Positions 1 through 6,111 of a stretch of 12,295 bases of DNA are shown in pieces; positions within the stretch are counted from its first letter, which is position 1; the number at the start of each line of letters is the position of its first letter. The stretch spans positions 1-12,295 of the forward strand of contig CAZVCJ010000121.1 in assembly GCA_964625745.1 (NCBI GenBank), given 5' to 3'. The translations under genes were made by a program, and so were the position numbers. The notes under the pieces are model-generated. The model saw only the letters and a list, made by a program, of their open reading frames with translations. It was not told where the DNA came from and did not search any database. Origin of the DNA: CAZVCJ01 sp964625745 (GTDB lineage: Bacteria; Chloroflexota; Anaerolineae; VGOG01).

Positions 1-113
1 GCCGAGCACAGCCAGGGGAAAACGCCCCTTTCCTCCAAATAATGGGCCATCTCCTGGGCCAAAACCAGCGATTCGGGCAGCTTTGGATGGTGCAGTAGAC
101 CAGCCTTTTTCAC
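1..113 (-). CDS. nadK: NAD kinase, N-terminal fragment (runs off the left edge)
   Basis: Only the first 37 codons are in the window. Translation from GTG at 113 gives VKKAGLLHHPKLPESLVLAQ and continues EMAHYLEERGV. This resembles the opening beta-strand and helix of bacterial ATP-NAD kinases, which begin with a 'GLLYHP..PES..LA.E' type segment. The family phosphorylates NAD to NADP in the cytoplasm. A GGAG lies 8 nt before the GTG, which supports this start. The catalytic GGDGT motif would be outside the window, so the assignment rests on the N-terminus alone. It lies 87 bp downstream of hisS on the same strand, separated by a GC-rich hairpin repeat that may reduce read-through. Confidence 0.6.
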   Translation of the reverse strand, partial: MKKAGLLHHPKLPESLVLAQEMAHYLEERGVFPWLCS

Positions 114-126
114 TGACGATGCTCCA

Positions 127-235
127 TTGACTCCTCCCCCTCGCAGGGGGAGGCTGGGAGGGGGTGGGACTGGCGACCTCAGAGCGGATTCCACCCTCCC
201 CTAACCCCTCCCTGCCAGGGAGGGGGATCCTCCAA
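127..235. repeat. GC-rich palindromic repeat with two hairpins, overlapping the hisS 3' end
   Basis: Two hairpins of the same design are seen: CCTCCCCC/GGGGGAGG with loop TCGCA (133-153) and CCCCTCCC/GGGAGGGG with loop TGCCA (205-225). The flanking arms (GGCTGGGAGGGGGTGGG and its imperfect complement CCACCCTCCCCTAACCCC) form a larger inverted repeat. The same sequence style recurs inside the lipoate ligase gene at 7036-7167. The element contains the hisS stop codon (201-203) and the last codons of hisS. It could act as a transcription terminator or barrier between hisS and nadK, but there is no clear T-run, so that role is an inference. Confidence 0.75.
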
Positions 236-1493
236 GCCGTTGGCTCAGCCAGTTTGTCACCTCTTCCAGGGCTACAGGGTGCTGCTCCCCCTGGGCCATG
301 TCGCGCATGGTCACTTGTCCAGCCTTGGTTTCCCTCTCCCCGATGATCAAGGTGAAGGCCACGCCTTGCCGGTTGGCCTGCCGCAATTGAGCCTTGAGGC
401 TCCGCTTGCCGAAGGAAACGAGCGCGCCGATACCGGCGGCCCGCAAATCACTGGCCAGTTTCACCCCGATCAACCTGGCCTGTTTGCCCACGTGAGCGAT
501 CAAAACCTGGGGCGAGGACAGAGTCGGCACCTGCACCCTTTGATGTTTCATGGTCAGGACGATGCGCTCCAGGCCGGAGGCAAAACCGACGCCCGGCGTG
601 GGCGGGCCGCCCAGTACCTCGGCCAGGCCGTCGTAGCGCCCGCCGCCGCACACGGCGTTCTGTGCCCCGATGCCCTCGGCCCACACCTCGAAGACGGTCT
701 TGGTGTAGTAGTCGAGGCCGCGCACCAGCCGATGGCTGAGGGTGTAGGGCCGGCCCAGAGAATCGAGGTAGCCCAGCAGGGTCTGGGAGTGCTCAGCGCA
801 CTCGTCGCACAGGTACTCCTCCGCATGAGGGGCAGCATCAATGATGGGCTGACAGCTCTCGGCCTTACAATCCAGCAAGCGCAGGGGGTTGCGCTCCAGT
901 CGCCGCCGGCAATCATCGCAGATATCGTCAACGTGGCTCCGGTAATACTCAACCAGCGCTTTCAGAAAATCAGGGCGGCACCGAGGGCAGCCAATGCTAT
1001 TGAGCTGAAAAGAGAGTCCCTTGAAGCCCAGGTCCTCGTAGAGGTGCCAGGCCACGGACATGACCTCCAGGTCCACCGCCGGATCCTGCTCGCCGATGGC
1101 CTCGACGTTGAACTGGGTGTGCTGGCGGTAGCGTCCGGCCTGGGGTCGCTCGTAGCGGAAAACGGGGCCGAGGGAGTAAACCTTGACCGGCTGGGGACGA
1201 ACGTGCATGCCGTGCTCCAGGTAGGCCCGTACCACCCCGGCCGTGAACTCCGGGCGCAGGGTTATAGGATTTCCGCCCTTGTCGAGGAACGAGTACATCT
1301 CTTTCTCCACGATGTCCGTGGTCTCGCCCACGCCCTGCTCGAAGAGCGCGGTATCCTCAAAGATGGGCGTGCCCAACTGCTGATAGCCGTAGAGCTGAGC
1401 GATGTAGTGAATGCGCTTCTGGATGTGGCGCCAGTAGGGTTGATCGTCAGGTAGAATATCTTGTGTGCCGCGTGGTGCGCTGTATAGGGCCAA
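201..1493 (-). CDS. hisS: Histidyl-tRNA synthetase
   Basis: This 430-residue class II aminoacyl-tRNA synthetase charges tRNA-His with histidine in the cytoplasm. Class II motif 2 is around residues 106-125 (VFRYERPQAGRYRQ). The histidine-specific motifs are RGLDYYTKTVFE (258-269) and GGGRYDGL (283-290), and motif 3 is GVGFASGLER (301-310). The C-terminal anticodon-binding domain starts near residue 325. The middle insertion carries eight cysteines (169, 172, 192, 195, 209, 214, 229, 232), several in CxxC pairs, which suggests a metal site in this subfamily. The start is TTG at 1493, preceded by GAGGAGG with 6-nt spacing; no better start exists. The last ~12 residues (about 419-430, GGSPSLAGRG) are encoded within a GC-rich repeat and look like an acquired tail. 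Confidence 0.97.
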   Translation of the reverse strand: MALYSAPRGTQDILPDDQPYWRHIQKRIHYIAQLYGYQQLGTPIFEDTALFEQGVGETTDIVEKEMYSFLDKGGNPITLRPEFTAGVVRAYLEHGMHVRPQPVKVYSLGPVFRYERPQAGRYRQHTQFNVEAIGEQDPAVDLEVMSVAWHLYEDLGFKGLSFQLNSIGCPRCRPDFLKALVEYYRSHVDDICDDCRRRLERNPLRLLDCKAESCQPIIDAAPHAEEYLCDECAEHSQTLLGYLDSLGRPYTLSHRLVRGLDYYTKTVFEVWAEGIGAQNAVCGGGRYDGLAEVLGGPPTPGVGFASGLERIVLTMKHQRVQVPTLSSPQVLIAHVGKQARLIGVKLASDLRAAGIGALVSFGKRSLKAQLRQANRQGVAFTLIIGERETKAGQVTMRDMAQGEQHPVALEEVTNWLSQRLGGSPSLAGRG

Positions 1494-1542
1494 TGGAAAC
1501 CTCCTCTGGAATTTGGATATTGGGTATTGGAGATTTGGGATT

Positions 1543-1548
1543 ATTATA
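1543..1548 (-). promoter_or_regulatory. Possible -10 element for hisS
   Basis: The minus strand reads TATAAT here, about 50 nt before the hisS TTG start, inside the 70-bp gap between hisS and the upstream nuclease gene. No good -35 hexamer is seen at 16-18 nt. The gap also holds short ATTTGGATATTGG-like AT-rich repeats, so the match could be chance. Confidence 0.35.
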
Positions 1549-1563
1549 TCCGATTTCTCCCTT

Positions 1564-2097
1564 TTACGCTAACTCCTTCCCGCACTCCTCTCGGTAGCCG
1601 CAGTTCCGACAGCGGTTGGGGTTAGCGTGGCTGGGGTCCGCGTCGTCGGCGTCGAGGTACTGGCGCATCTCGGCCAGGACGCTCAGCAATTGCGCCCGCA
1701 ACTGGGCGGTGTACTCGACAGCGTAGGTTTGGTCGTGGTATTTGATGATGCCATAGGGTGGGGGCTCCCCGTACTCTTCCTCGACCAGAAGGCAATAGGC
1801 AGCCAATTGAAGTACGTGGGAGCGGTAGGGGCTCGGCGGAGAAGGCGTGGACTTGACTTCAACCGGGATCTTGGCCCTTCTGTCATCAACGAGATAGTCG
1901 GGCTTGCCAGTCAGGAGATAGCGACGGGAGAAGAGGGGCTTCTCACAGCGATCCCAGGCGCCGGTGTCCGCGTAGATCACTCGGCCCTGAGGCAATCCCG
2001 TCTGTTCGCGCAAGCGGCGTCCCCATCTGAGCAGAAGCAGGCCTACCCCAAACAGGATCAGGGCACATGCCAGTAGAATCACGCGAGGGTCGGTCAC
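1564..2097 (-). CDS. Membrane-tethered Cas4/Dna2-like PD-(D/E)XK nuclease, catalytic C-terminal half
   Basis: Starting at GTG 2097 the protein is 177 residues, with GGGGGA about 8 nt upstream as ribosome binding site. An N-terminal hydrophobic helix (residues ~6-23) is followed by a basic stretch. A PD-(D/E)XK nuclease core follows: GKPDYLV (Asp67), VEVK (Glu80, Lys82), and the helix motif QLAAY (Gln97, Tyr101). The C-terminus has CRNCGYREEC, that is Cys163, Cys166 and Cys172 (CxxCx5C), as in the 4Fe-4S cluster of Cas4 and AddB-type nucleases. The fourth cysteine expected near the N-terminus of Cas4 is absent here but present in the upstream gene (2448-2705). The family cuts or resects DNA. 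No cas1, cas2 or CRISPR array is visible, so a CRISPR role is unsupported. A longer reading frame reaches an ATG at 2334, but its extra codons are repeat sequence. Confidence 0.8.
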   Translation of the reverse strand: MTDPRVILLACALILFGVGLLLLRWGRRLREQTGLPQGRVIYADTGAWDRCEKPLFSRRYLLTGKPDYLVDDRRAKIPVEVKSTPSPPSPYRSHVLQLAAYCLLVEEEYGEPPPYGIIKYHDQTYAVEYTAQLRAQLLSVLAEMRQYLDADDADPSHANPNRCRNCGYREECGKELA

Positions 2098-2123
2098 GGT
2101 GTGTTTCCCCCATCCGAGTGTAC

Positions 2124-2181
2124 CGGAGTCCAAAACTTGTTCGGGCTCATTGCGTCGCACCCCAACAAGTTGGGGACTCCG
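2124..2181. repeat. Inverted repeat between the two nuclease halves
   Basis: The arms CGGAGTCCAAAACTTGTT (2124-2141) and AACAAGTTGGGGACTCCG (2164-2181) are reverse complements at 16 of 18 positions, with a 22-nt loop. This looks like a short mobile palindromic unit or an RNA hairpin in the leader of the downstream nuclease gene. Confidence 0.75.
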
Positions 2182-2215
2182 ACACCCTGAAGTCGCGACT
2201 AGAGGTCTTTCCCAA

Positions 2216-2424
2216 AAGTTTTTAGGGTAAACTTGCTTGTTGATCCGAAGACAGAGATGCGTTGTCATTCTGAGCCGAAGCGTAGCGGAGGCGAAGAATC
2301 TCGTTCCTTGCATAGCGAAACGATGGCCTAACAAAAACGAGATTCCCTTCGACTGGGCTCAGGGCAGGCTTCGTCGCTTCGCTCCTCAGAATGACATACC
2401 TTCGAGGCTTTACCCTAAAAACTT
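2216..2424. mobile_element. MITE-like element with 16-bp perfect terminal inverted repeats
   Basis: The ends AAGTTTTTAGGGTAAA (2216-2231) and TTTACCCTAAAAACTT (2409-2424) are perfect reverse complements. Nested inside are GTCATTCTGAG (2264-2274) paired with CTCAGAATGAC (2385-2395), and GAATCTCGTT paired with AACGAGATTC (2336-2345). The inner GTCATTCTGAG...GAAGAATCTC motif is a type of intergenic repeat I recall from several environmental bacterial genomes. There is no transposase, so it would be non-autonomous. It fills most of the 350-bp gap (2098-2447) between the two nuclease halves; that gap otherwise holds only the 2124-2181 repeat. Confidence 0.8.
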
Positions 2425-2447
2425 ATGAAATGCACCACTAGACAGTC

Positions 2448-2705
2448 TTAGCTCCGCAGGGCCAACACCAGGAACAACGCGCCAGCCAACAGGGCCAGCG
2501 TCAGTGACACATACGCCCAGCGTTGCAGGCGACGAGAGCTCACCACCTTCTGTCCATGTCGGACGTGGGCTGCTTCGCCAGCCGTCAGCCTCTCCAGGTT
2601 GGCTGGGCGGTAGCCAAGCACTCTCCCCAGCCACCAGGCCCTGGCGCAGTAGGCATACTCGCCCAGCTCGCTGGCTCGAATGACCTGGCTGGTGCTCTTA
2701 GCCAT
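2448..2705 (-). CDS. Cas4-like nuclease N-terminal half with C-terminal membrane helix
   Basis: This 85-residue protein contains RASELGEYAYCARAWWL (Cys20) followed by a TAGEAAHVRHG segment (His47). This matches the N-terminal region of Cas4/Dna2-like nucleases, where a cysteine ligand of the iron-sulfur cluster precedes a GxxxH motif. It then ends in a hydrophobic helix (about residues 63-83) with no catalytic core. The missing core and the remaining three cysteines are in the next gene (1564-2097). The ATG at 2705 overlaps the translin stop by 8 nt, and AAGGG lies about 8 nt upstream, so translation is probably coupled to translin. A longer frame from 2753 would only add residues overlapping translin. 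Recognition is by motif order, and the protein alone would be called hypothetical. Confidence 0.7.
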   Translation of the reverse strand: MAKSTSQVIRASELGEYAYCARAWWLGRVLGYRPANLERLTAGEAAHVRHGQKVVSSRRLQRWAYVSLTLALLAGALFLVLALRS

Positions 2706-3336
2706 TGGCGTTGCCCTTCTCCTCGAAGGCCCGCAGAGCTTCCTGTAGCTCATCTTGACGCATGGCCATCGTCAAGTCGCCTCGCGTTCGCTCCAGCACT
2801 CCCCGCACCATGTCGGTAGTGCGGCGAAGCCTGCTGGTGATGGCGTCGGGGAAGTCCATGGTGACCAGAACGGCGTAGACGTCGTCCATGGCTGAGAGTA
2901 TCACCTCACCCCGTTTGATCTGGCCGCGACGGATTATATCCAGCACGTAGCGGCGCAGTTCTCCCACCGCTTCGCCCAGGCCGTTGAGATAAGCAGCGTA
3001 TTCTATACCCAGGTCATCGGGGTCGGGCAGAGGGCCGTCGGTGATCAGAGCGTAGGTGATGCTGGCCTCGGCTAACTCTTTCAGGGCATCCTGGGTATAG
3101 CCAGCGTAGTACAGGTCTGGGTAGTCGGCCACACATTCCACCAACTCGGAGGCCGCCTGGTGTGCCGTAGCCAGCAGTTGGCCTGCCTTTTCGAAGTCGG
3201 CCCTGTGGGTAGCACGGATAGAGTGGGCGCAATAGCGGATCAACTCCCGCGAGCGCCGCAGCGCCTCGTCTCGCGCCGCGTTCTTGGTCTCGAAGTTCTG
3301 ACGAATTCTCTCGGTAATAGTGTCCAGATTTTCCAA
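2698..3336 (-). CDS. Translin family protein
   Basis: From TTG at 3336 the product is 212 residues, all helical in character. The translin signature is in the C-terminal half: NGLGEAVGELRRYVLDIIRR, then GEVILSAMDDVYAVLVTMDFPD and the segment TSRLRRTTDMVRGVLERTRGD. Eukaryotic translin and TRAX form ring-shaped nucleic-acid-binding oligomers; translin binds single-stranded RNA and DNA, and TRAX carries the RNase activity. Prokaryotic members are little studied. The TTG is chosen because GGGAGG sits 5 nt upstream and homologues begin near 'ENLDTI'. A longer frame from 3420 merely reads through the repeat at 3359-3454. The gene overlaps the downstream Cas4-like half, placing a possible RNA/DNA-binding protein and a nuclease in one transcription unit. 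Confidence 0.88.
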   Translation of the reverse strand: MENLDTITERIRQNFETKNAARDEALRRSRELIRYCAHSIRATHRADFEKAGQLLATAHQAASELVECVADYPDLYYAGYTQDALKELAEASITYALITDGPLPDPDDLGIEYAAYLNGLGEAVGELRRYVLDIIRRGQIKRGEVILSAMDDVYAVLVTMDFPDAITSRLRRTTDMVRGVLERTRGDLTMAMRQDELQEALRAFEEKGNANG

Positions 3337-3358
3337 AGGGACCTCCCTATCTATGCCT

Positions 3359-3454
3359 AGAAACCAGGTTTTTGCTCTGAGAAAGCGACGTTCCGCTGGC
3401 AGCACTACGTTGTCAACCAACTCTTCGACGCTACAGCGAAAAAACCTGGTTTCT
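3359..3454. repeat. Short inverted-repeat element upstream of translin
   Basis: The arms AGAAACCAGGTTTTT (3359-3373) and AAAAACCTGGTTTCT (3440-3454) are perfect 15-bp reverse complements around a 66-nt interior. The element fills most of the gap between the DUF3467 gene and translin and ends about 16 nt before the translin Shine-Dalgarno. If transcribed it would form a long hairpin in the leader of translin. Confidence 0.75.
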
Positions 3455-3459
3455 GGCGG

Positions 3460-3768
3460 CTACTTGATGAAGCCGATGGGCTTTTCCTCTTCGAATTCAT
3501 GCTCAGGCGTCTTGATCTCGCCGAACTTGCCCTCGAACTTCCCCAGATTCTCCCCCAAGGCCCGATGGAGGAGTTTGGCATTCATGGGGGTCATGATAAT
3601 GCGAGCGTAGACTTTGGCCTTGGGCACGTTGGGGAGCAACCTGGCGAAGTCTACCACGATCTCCGAGGGAGAGTGGGTGATGAGGGCGAAGTTGGAATAG
3701 ATGGCCTCCAGATCCTGAGGCAATTCGATGTTCACGCGCATCTGTGGCTGGGCTTTCTTGTTGCTCAT
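3460..3768 (-). CDS. DUF3467 family protein
   Basis: The product is 102 residues. The body (VNIELPQDLEAIYSNFALIT, then SPSEIVVDFARLLPN and AKVYARIIMTPMNAKLLHRAL) matches the small DUF3467 family as I know it. Its typical features are an 'YsN...i.hs..Efv.DF....P' segment followed by 'v..ri.ltP..akrl...L'. The function is not established. ATG at 3768 is preceded by AAAGGAG with 7-nt spacing, a strong start. Length is normal for the family. It is first in a unit with translin and the nuclease halves; the 94 bp upstream show no convincing promoter. Confidence 0.88.
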   Translation of the reverse strand: MSNKKAQPQMRVNIELPQDLEAIYSNFALITHSPSEIVVDFARLLPNVPKAKVYARIIMTPMNAKLLHRALGENLGKFEGKFGEIKTPEHEFEEEKPIGFIK

Positions 3769-3800
3769 AATATCGCTCCTTTCGTTGATGTTGAATCTAC

Positions 3801-3827
3801 TTCACGTTTCACGTTTGACGTCTCACG
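3801..3827. repeat. Copy of the CACGTTTCACGT-type short repeat
   Basis: TTCACGTTTCACGTTTGACG followed by TCTCACG is seen in the gap between the DUF503 and DUF3467 genes. The same near-heptameric unit (TTCACGT/TTTCACGT) recurs at 7603-7639, where it overlaps the start of the lipoate ligase gene. It is low-complexity and tandem; its function is unknown. Confidence 0.6.
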
Positions 3828-3862
3828 AACCTTCTCTCCTCGCCAGCCCCGCCCCCACAACC

Positions 3863-4147
3863 CTAAAACATCTCAATCCGATAATCCACCACCGCCACGT
3901 CGGGGCGGTTGGTCTCGATCCACTCCACAACTTTGGTCAGGAGGCCGTGCACGTAGGCGGATCCATTGGACACGCAGGCCACCCCCAGCGTAGCCGATTG
4001 CCAGAGGTCGTGATTGTCCACTTCAGCGATAGAGACGTTGAACTGGTTGCGCACCCGGGCCATGACGGACTTTAGCACCCGCCGCTTGCCCTTCAGCGAC
4101 CCGTTGCCGGGGATGCGCAGTTCGATGGTGCAGGTGCCGATGATCAT
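3863..4147 (-). CDS. DUF503 (YlxP-like) protein
   Basis: This 94-residue protein matches the DUF503/YlxP family: MIIGTCTIELRIPGNGSLKG, then KRRVLKSVMARVRNQFNVSIAEVD, and the segment WQSATLGVACVSN. Members are small alpha/beta proteins, often found near the nusA-infB-rbfA translation and RNA-processing genes. The molecular function is not established. The ATG lies only 2 nt after the TAA of the upstream TPR gene with no strong Shine-Dalgarno, which suggests translational coupling to the STAND/TPR module. That context is unlike the usual ribosome-related neighbourhood. The last residues (VAVVDYRIEMF) match the family's usual end, so it looks complete. Confidence 0.88.
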   Translation of the reverse strand: MIIGTCTIELRIPGNGSLKGKRRVLKSVMARVRNQFNVSIAEVDNHDLWQSATLGVACVSNGSAYVHGLLTKVVEWIETNRPDVAVVDYRIEMF

Positions 4148-4149
4148 AT

Positions 4150-5241
4150 TTAGCCTACCACTTTTCTAGCTTCTTCCAAGGCCCTTTCCACGAGTTGCCC
4201 GTGATACTCGTCACCGACTTTTTCCAAGATTGTCAGGCTCTCCTCAAAGAGGGAAATTGCTGCACGGTGCTTCCCCTGCTCACAGTACAGCATTCCAATA
4301 TTGTAACAGCTATTCGCCACGCCATGTATGTCACCTAACTTTCTTTCGATCTTCAGGCTGCGCTGGTAGTAGTCAATGGCCTTGTCCCAGTCCCCCTTGT
4401 CCTGGTAAATCGCACCCAGGTTGTTGAAGGTGATTGACATCCCACGCTCATCGCCCACCTTCTCCCTTATCGCCAGGCTGCGCTGATAGTACTCAATGGC
4501 CTTGTCCCATTCCCCCTTGGCCTTGTACAGCAAGCCCAGATCGCCGGCCAGCGTTCCCGCCAGACCTTCGGGCAGATCTTCCCCCTCCAGCGCCTCCCAT
4601 ATCTCCAACGCCTTGTCCCAGAGGGCGGAAGCGTGAGCTAACTGTCCCTTGCCAAACCGAAGCCAGAGCCGGTTGTCAGGACTTAGGTCGCCCTCTTGCT
4701 CCTCAGCCAGATCCAATAGCAGATCACAGGTACTCAGTTGGTAGAAATCCCTTGCTCTATTAAACATGCCCGTGAAGAGATCAAATCCCTGCTCCTCATC
4801 AGCCACCAGCAAGTGGTACATCACCTCGCGTTGCCACTCGGCGCGTTGCTCTTCGGATAATTCCTCTCCCTCCAACTTATCCACATAGTAGGCTGCCGAC
4901 ACCTCGCTCAGTTCCTGGAAGCGCTCGGAGTTCTCCTGTCGCCAACGACGCAGCAGCAAGTCGCGCACGTTCTCGTGGTAAGCGTAGCCTCGGTCGTGGT
5001 AGGGACCAACGAAGGTCAACTCCGTCAGCGCGGCCAGGATCTCCCGTGTTCGCTGCGACGGCTCACGCCCCTCGCCTCGCAGCCAGGCGATGATCTCCTC
5101 GTTGAACCAGTGGGTGATGGCGCAGAAGCGGATGGCCTCGGCTATGTCGGGCTCGGCGCGGTCCATGAGTTCGTCCAAAATCAGGCCCAGGGCCTCTTCT
5201 TCGCTCATCTCAGGGGTGATGCGCTCCAGTCGCTCGGTCAT
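4150..5241 (-). CDS. Winged-helix and TPR protein, C-terminal part of a split STAND NTPase
   Basis: The product is 363 residues. Residues ~30-100 (FCAITHWFNEEIIAWLRG, LTELTFVGPY, YAYHENVRDLLLRRW) resemble the winged-helix region that follows the NTPase domain in STAND proteins. Residues ~105-225 are helical and acidic. From ~230 there are three clear tetratricopeptide repeats, with cores GLLYKAKGEWDKAIEYYQRS, GAIYQDKGDWDKAIDYYQRS and GMLYCEQGKHRAAISLFEES. TPR arrays in this class usually sense a protein or peptide ligand. The ATG overlaps the stop of the NTPase gene (ATGA at 5238-5241), so both are made from one message in coupled fashion. No catalytic domain is visible. I infer that it works with the NTPase as its sensor and arm. 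Confidence 0.85.
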   Translation of the reverse strand: MTERLERITPEMSEEEALGLILDELMDRAEPDIAEAIRFCAITHWFNEEIIAWLRGEGREPSQRTREILAALTELTFVGPYHDRGYAYHENVRDLLLRRWRQENSERFQELSEVSAAYYVDKLEGEELSEEQRAEWQREVMYHLLVADEEQGFDLFTGMFNRARDFYQLSTCDLLLDLAEEQEGDLSPDNRLWLRFGKGQLAHASALWDKALEIWEALEGEDLPEGLAGTLAGDLGLLYKAKGEWDKAIEYYQRSLAIREKVGDERGMSITFNNLGAIYQDKGDWDKAIDYYQRSLKIERKLGDIHGVANSCYNIGMLYCEQGKHRAAISLFEESLTILEKVGDEYHGQLVERALEEARKVVG

Positions 5242-6092
5242 CGTCCCACCTCCCCCACGGCCCGTAGATTCTTGACCACCATGCCCATAAAGAGCGGATT
5301 CCCACCTCTACAAGCCCGCCAGCAGAATTCAGCCTGCTCATGGGTTATCTCGACTTGTACCTTTTGAGCGTAGATCTTAACGTGCTCTACGCTCATGGGC
5401 GGTAGTCCGTCAATCAGGTGCACACAATCCTCCCACTCCCACCTTTCGATCTTGGGCCAGCGGCGCCCCGCGGTCACAATCGTCACGCCTTTGAGCTCCT
5501 TCTTTGCGACTGGGCACAGTAGGGCTTCCAATAGCCAATCTTCCTCCCCCGCGCTGATGTCCTCGAAGCTGTCGAAGAAGCAGACTACGCTTTCTTCCTT
5601 CGCTGCAAAGCCATCTAGGTCACTAGCAAAGGCGCGCTTCAAGCGATCCTTCATGTAGCGCTGGCGCAGGTCCTCGTGGGTCGAACTAACTCCCGTCAAA
5701 ATCTGGGTGATAACATACGAATCGGTGACGTCTCTTCCGATGTGGGTGGTGGCCTCCGCCCTAACGGGCCTGTAGGTGCTAAGAGGCTGCAAGGCTTCGG
5801 CCAGGTGGCGCGGCGACAGGCCCAACTGATCGCCCATCTCATGGGCCAGGGTGAAGTGGGGGTTGTCATACGATTGCCCACCGAAGTTTATCCAGCACAA
5901 AGGAGCGCCCTGCTCTTTACAGTGAAGGCGCATCATGCGCAGAAGGCTTGTCTTCCCACACATGCCCGAGGCCTGAACAAACATAAGGCGCTTCTCGGCC
6001 GGATCGGCCAGCATCCTCTTGAAGAGCTCTAGCTGCTCCTCGAAATCAATGAGTTCCTCGGTGGAAACAGATTGTGTCGGCTGAAAGACCAT
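5238..6092 (-). CDS. STAND/NACHT-like P-loop NTPase
   Basis: This 284-residue protein has a P-loop at residues 41-48 (ASGMCGKT, with the first glycine replaced by alanine), a Walker B strand VVCFFDSFED (Asp174), and VTIVTAGRR (Arg209-211) resembling a sensor-1 strand. A GLPPMS motif (229-234) and a helical lid (FCWRACRGGNPLFMGMVVK) follow, as in STAND ATPases. The protein stops at the lid, and the expected winged helix and repeats are encoded by the overlapping next gene. No effector domain precedes the P-loop. ATG at 6092 has GGGAGGAA closely upstream. It lies 19 bp after the gene for a small membrane protein. STAND NTPases are signalling switches common in antiphage defence and regulation; a defence role here is inference. 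Confidence 0.87.
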   Translation of the reverse strand: MVFQPTQSVSTEELIDFEEQLELFKRMLADPAEKRLMFVQASGMCGKTSLLRMMRLHCKEQGAPLCWINFGGQSYDNPHFTLAHEMGDQLGLSPRHLAEALQPLSTYRPVRAEATTHIGRDVTDSYVITQILTGVSSTHEDLRQRYMKDRLKRAFASDLDGFAAKEESVVCFFDSFEDISAGEEDWLLEALLCPVAKKELKGVTIVTAGRRWPKIERWEWEDCVHLIDGLPPMSVEHVKIYAQKVQVEITHEQAEFCWRACRGGNPLFMGMVVKNLRAVGEVGR

Positions 6093-6111
6093 CGTTCCTC
6101 CCTCATGACAG

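Noticed and set aside
127..235. Rho-independent terminator for hisS
   Set aside because: Hairpins are strong but no T-run follows on the transcribed strand, so it was listed as a repeat only.
240..1454. A 404-codon open frame on the plus strand
   Set aside because: It is antisense to hisS, has no recognisable domain, and arises from the GC-rich codon pattern of hisS.
2098..2334. N-terminal extension of the nuclease core gene to ATG 2334
   Set aside because: The added codons lie in two repeat elements; the GTG at 2097 has a good ribosome binding site and starts just before the membrane helix.
1564..2705. Cas4-like protein as evidence of a CRISPR-Cas adaptation module
   Set aside because: No cas1, cas2, effector genes or direct-repeat/spacer arrays are present; Cas4-like nucleases also occur outside CRISPR loci.
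3337..3420. N-terminal extension of translin to 3420
   Set aside because: The extra residues are encoded by the 3359-3454 inverted repeat; the TTG at 3336 has GGGAGG at proper distance.
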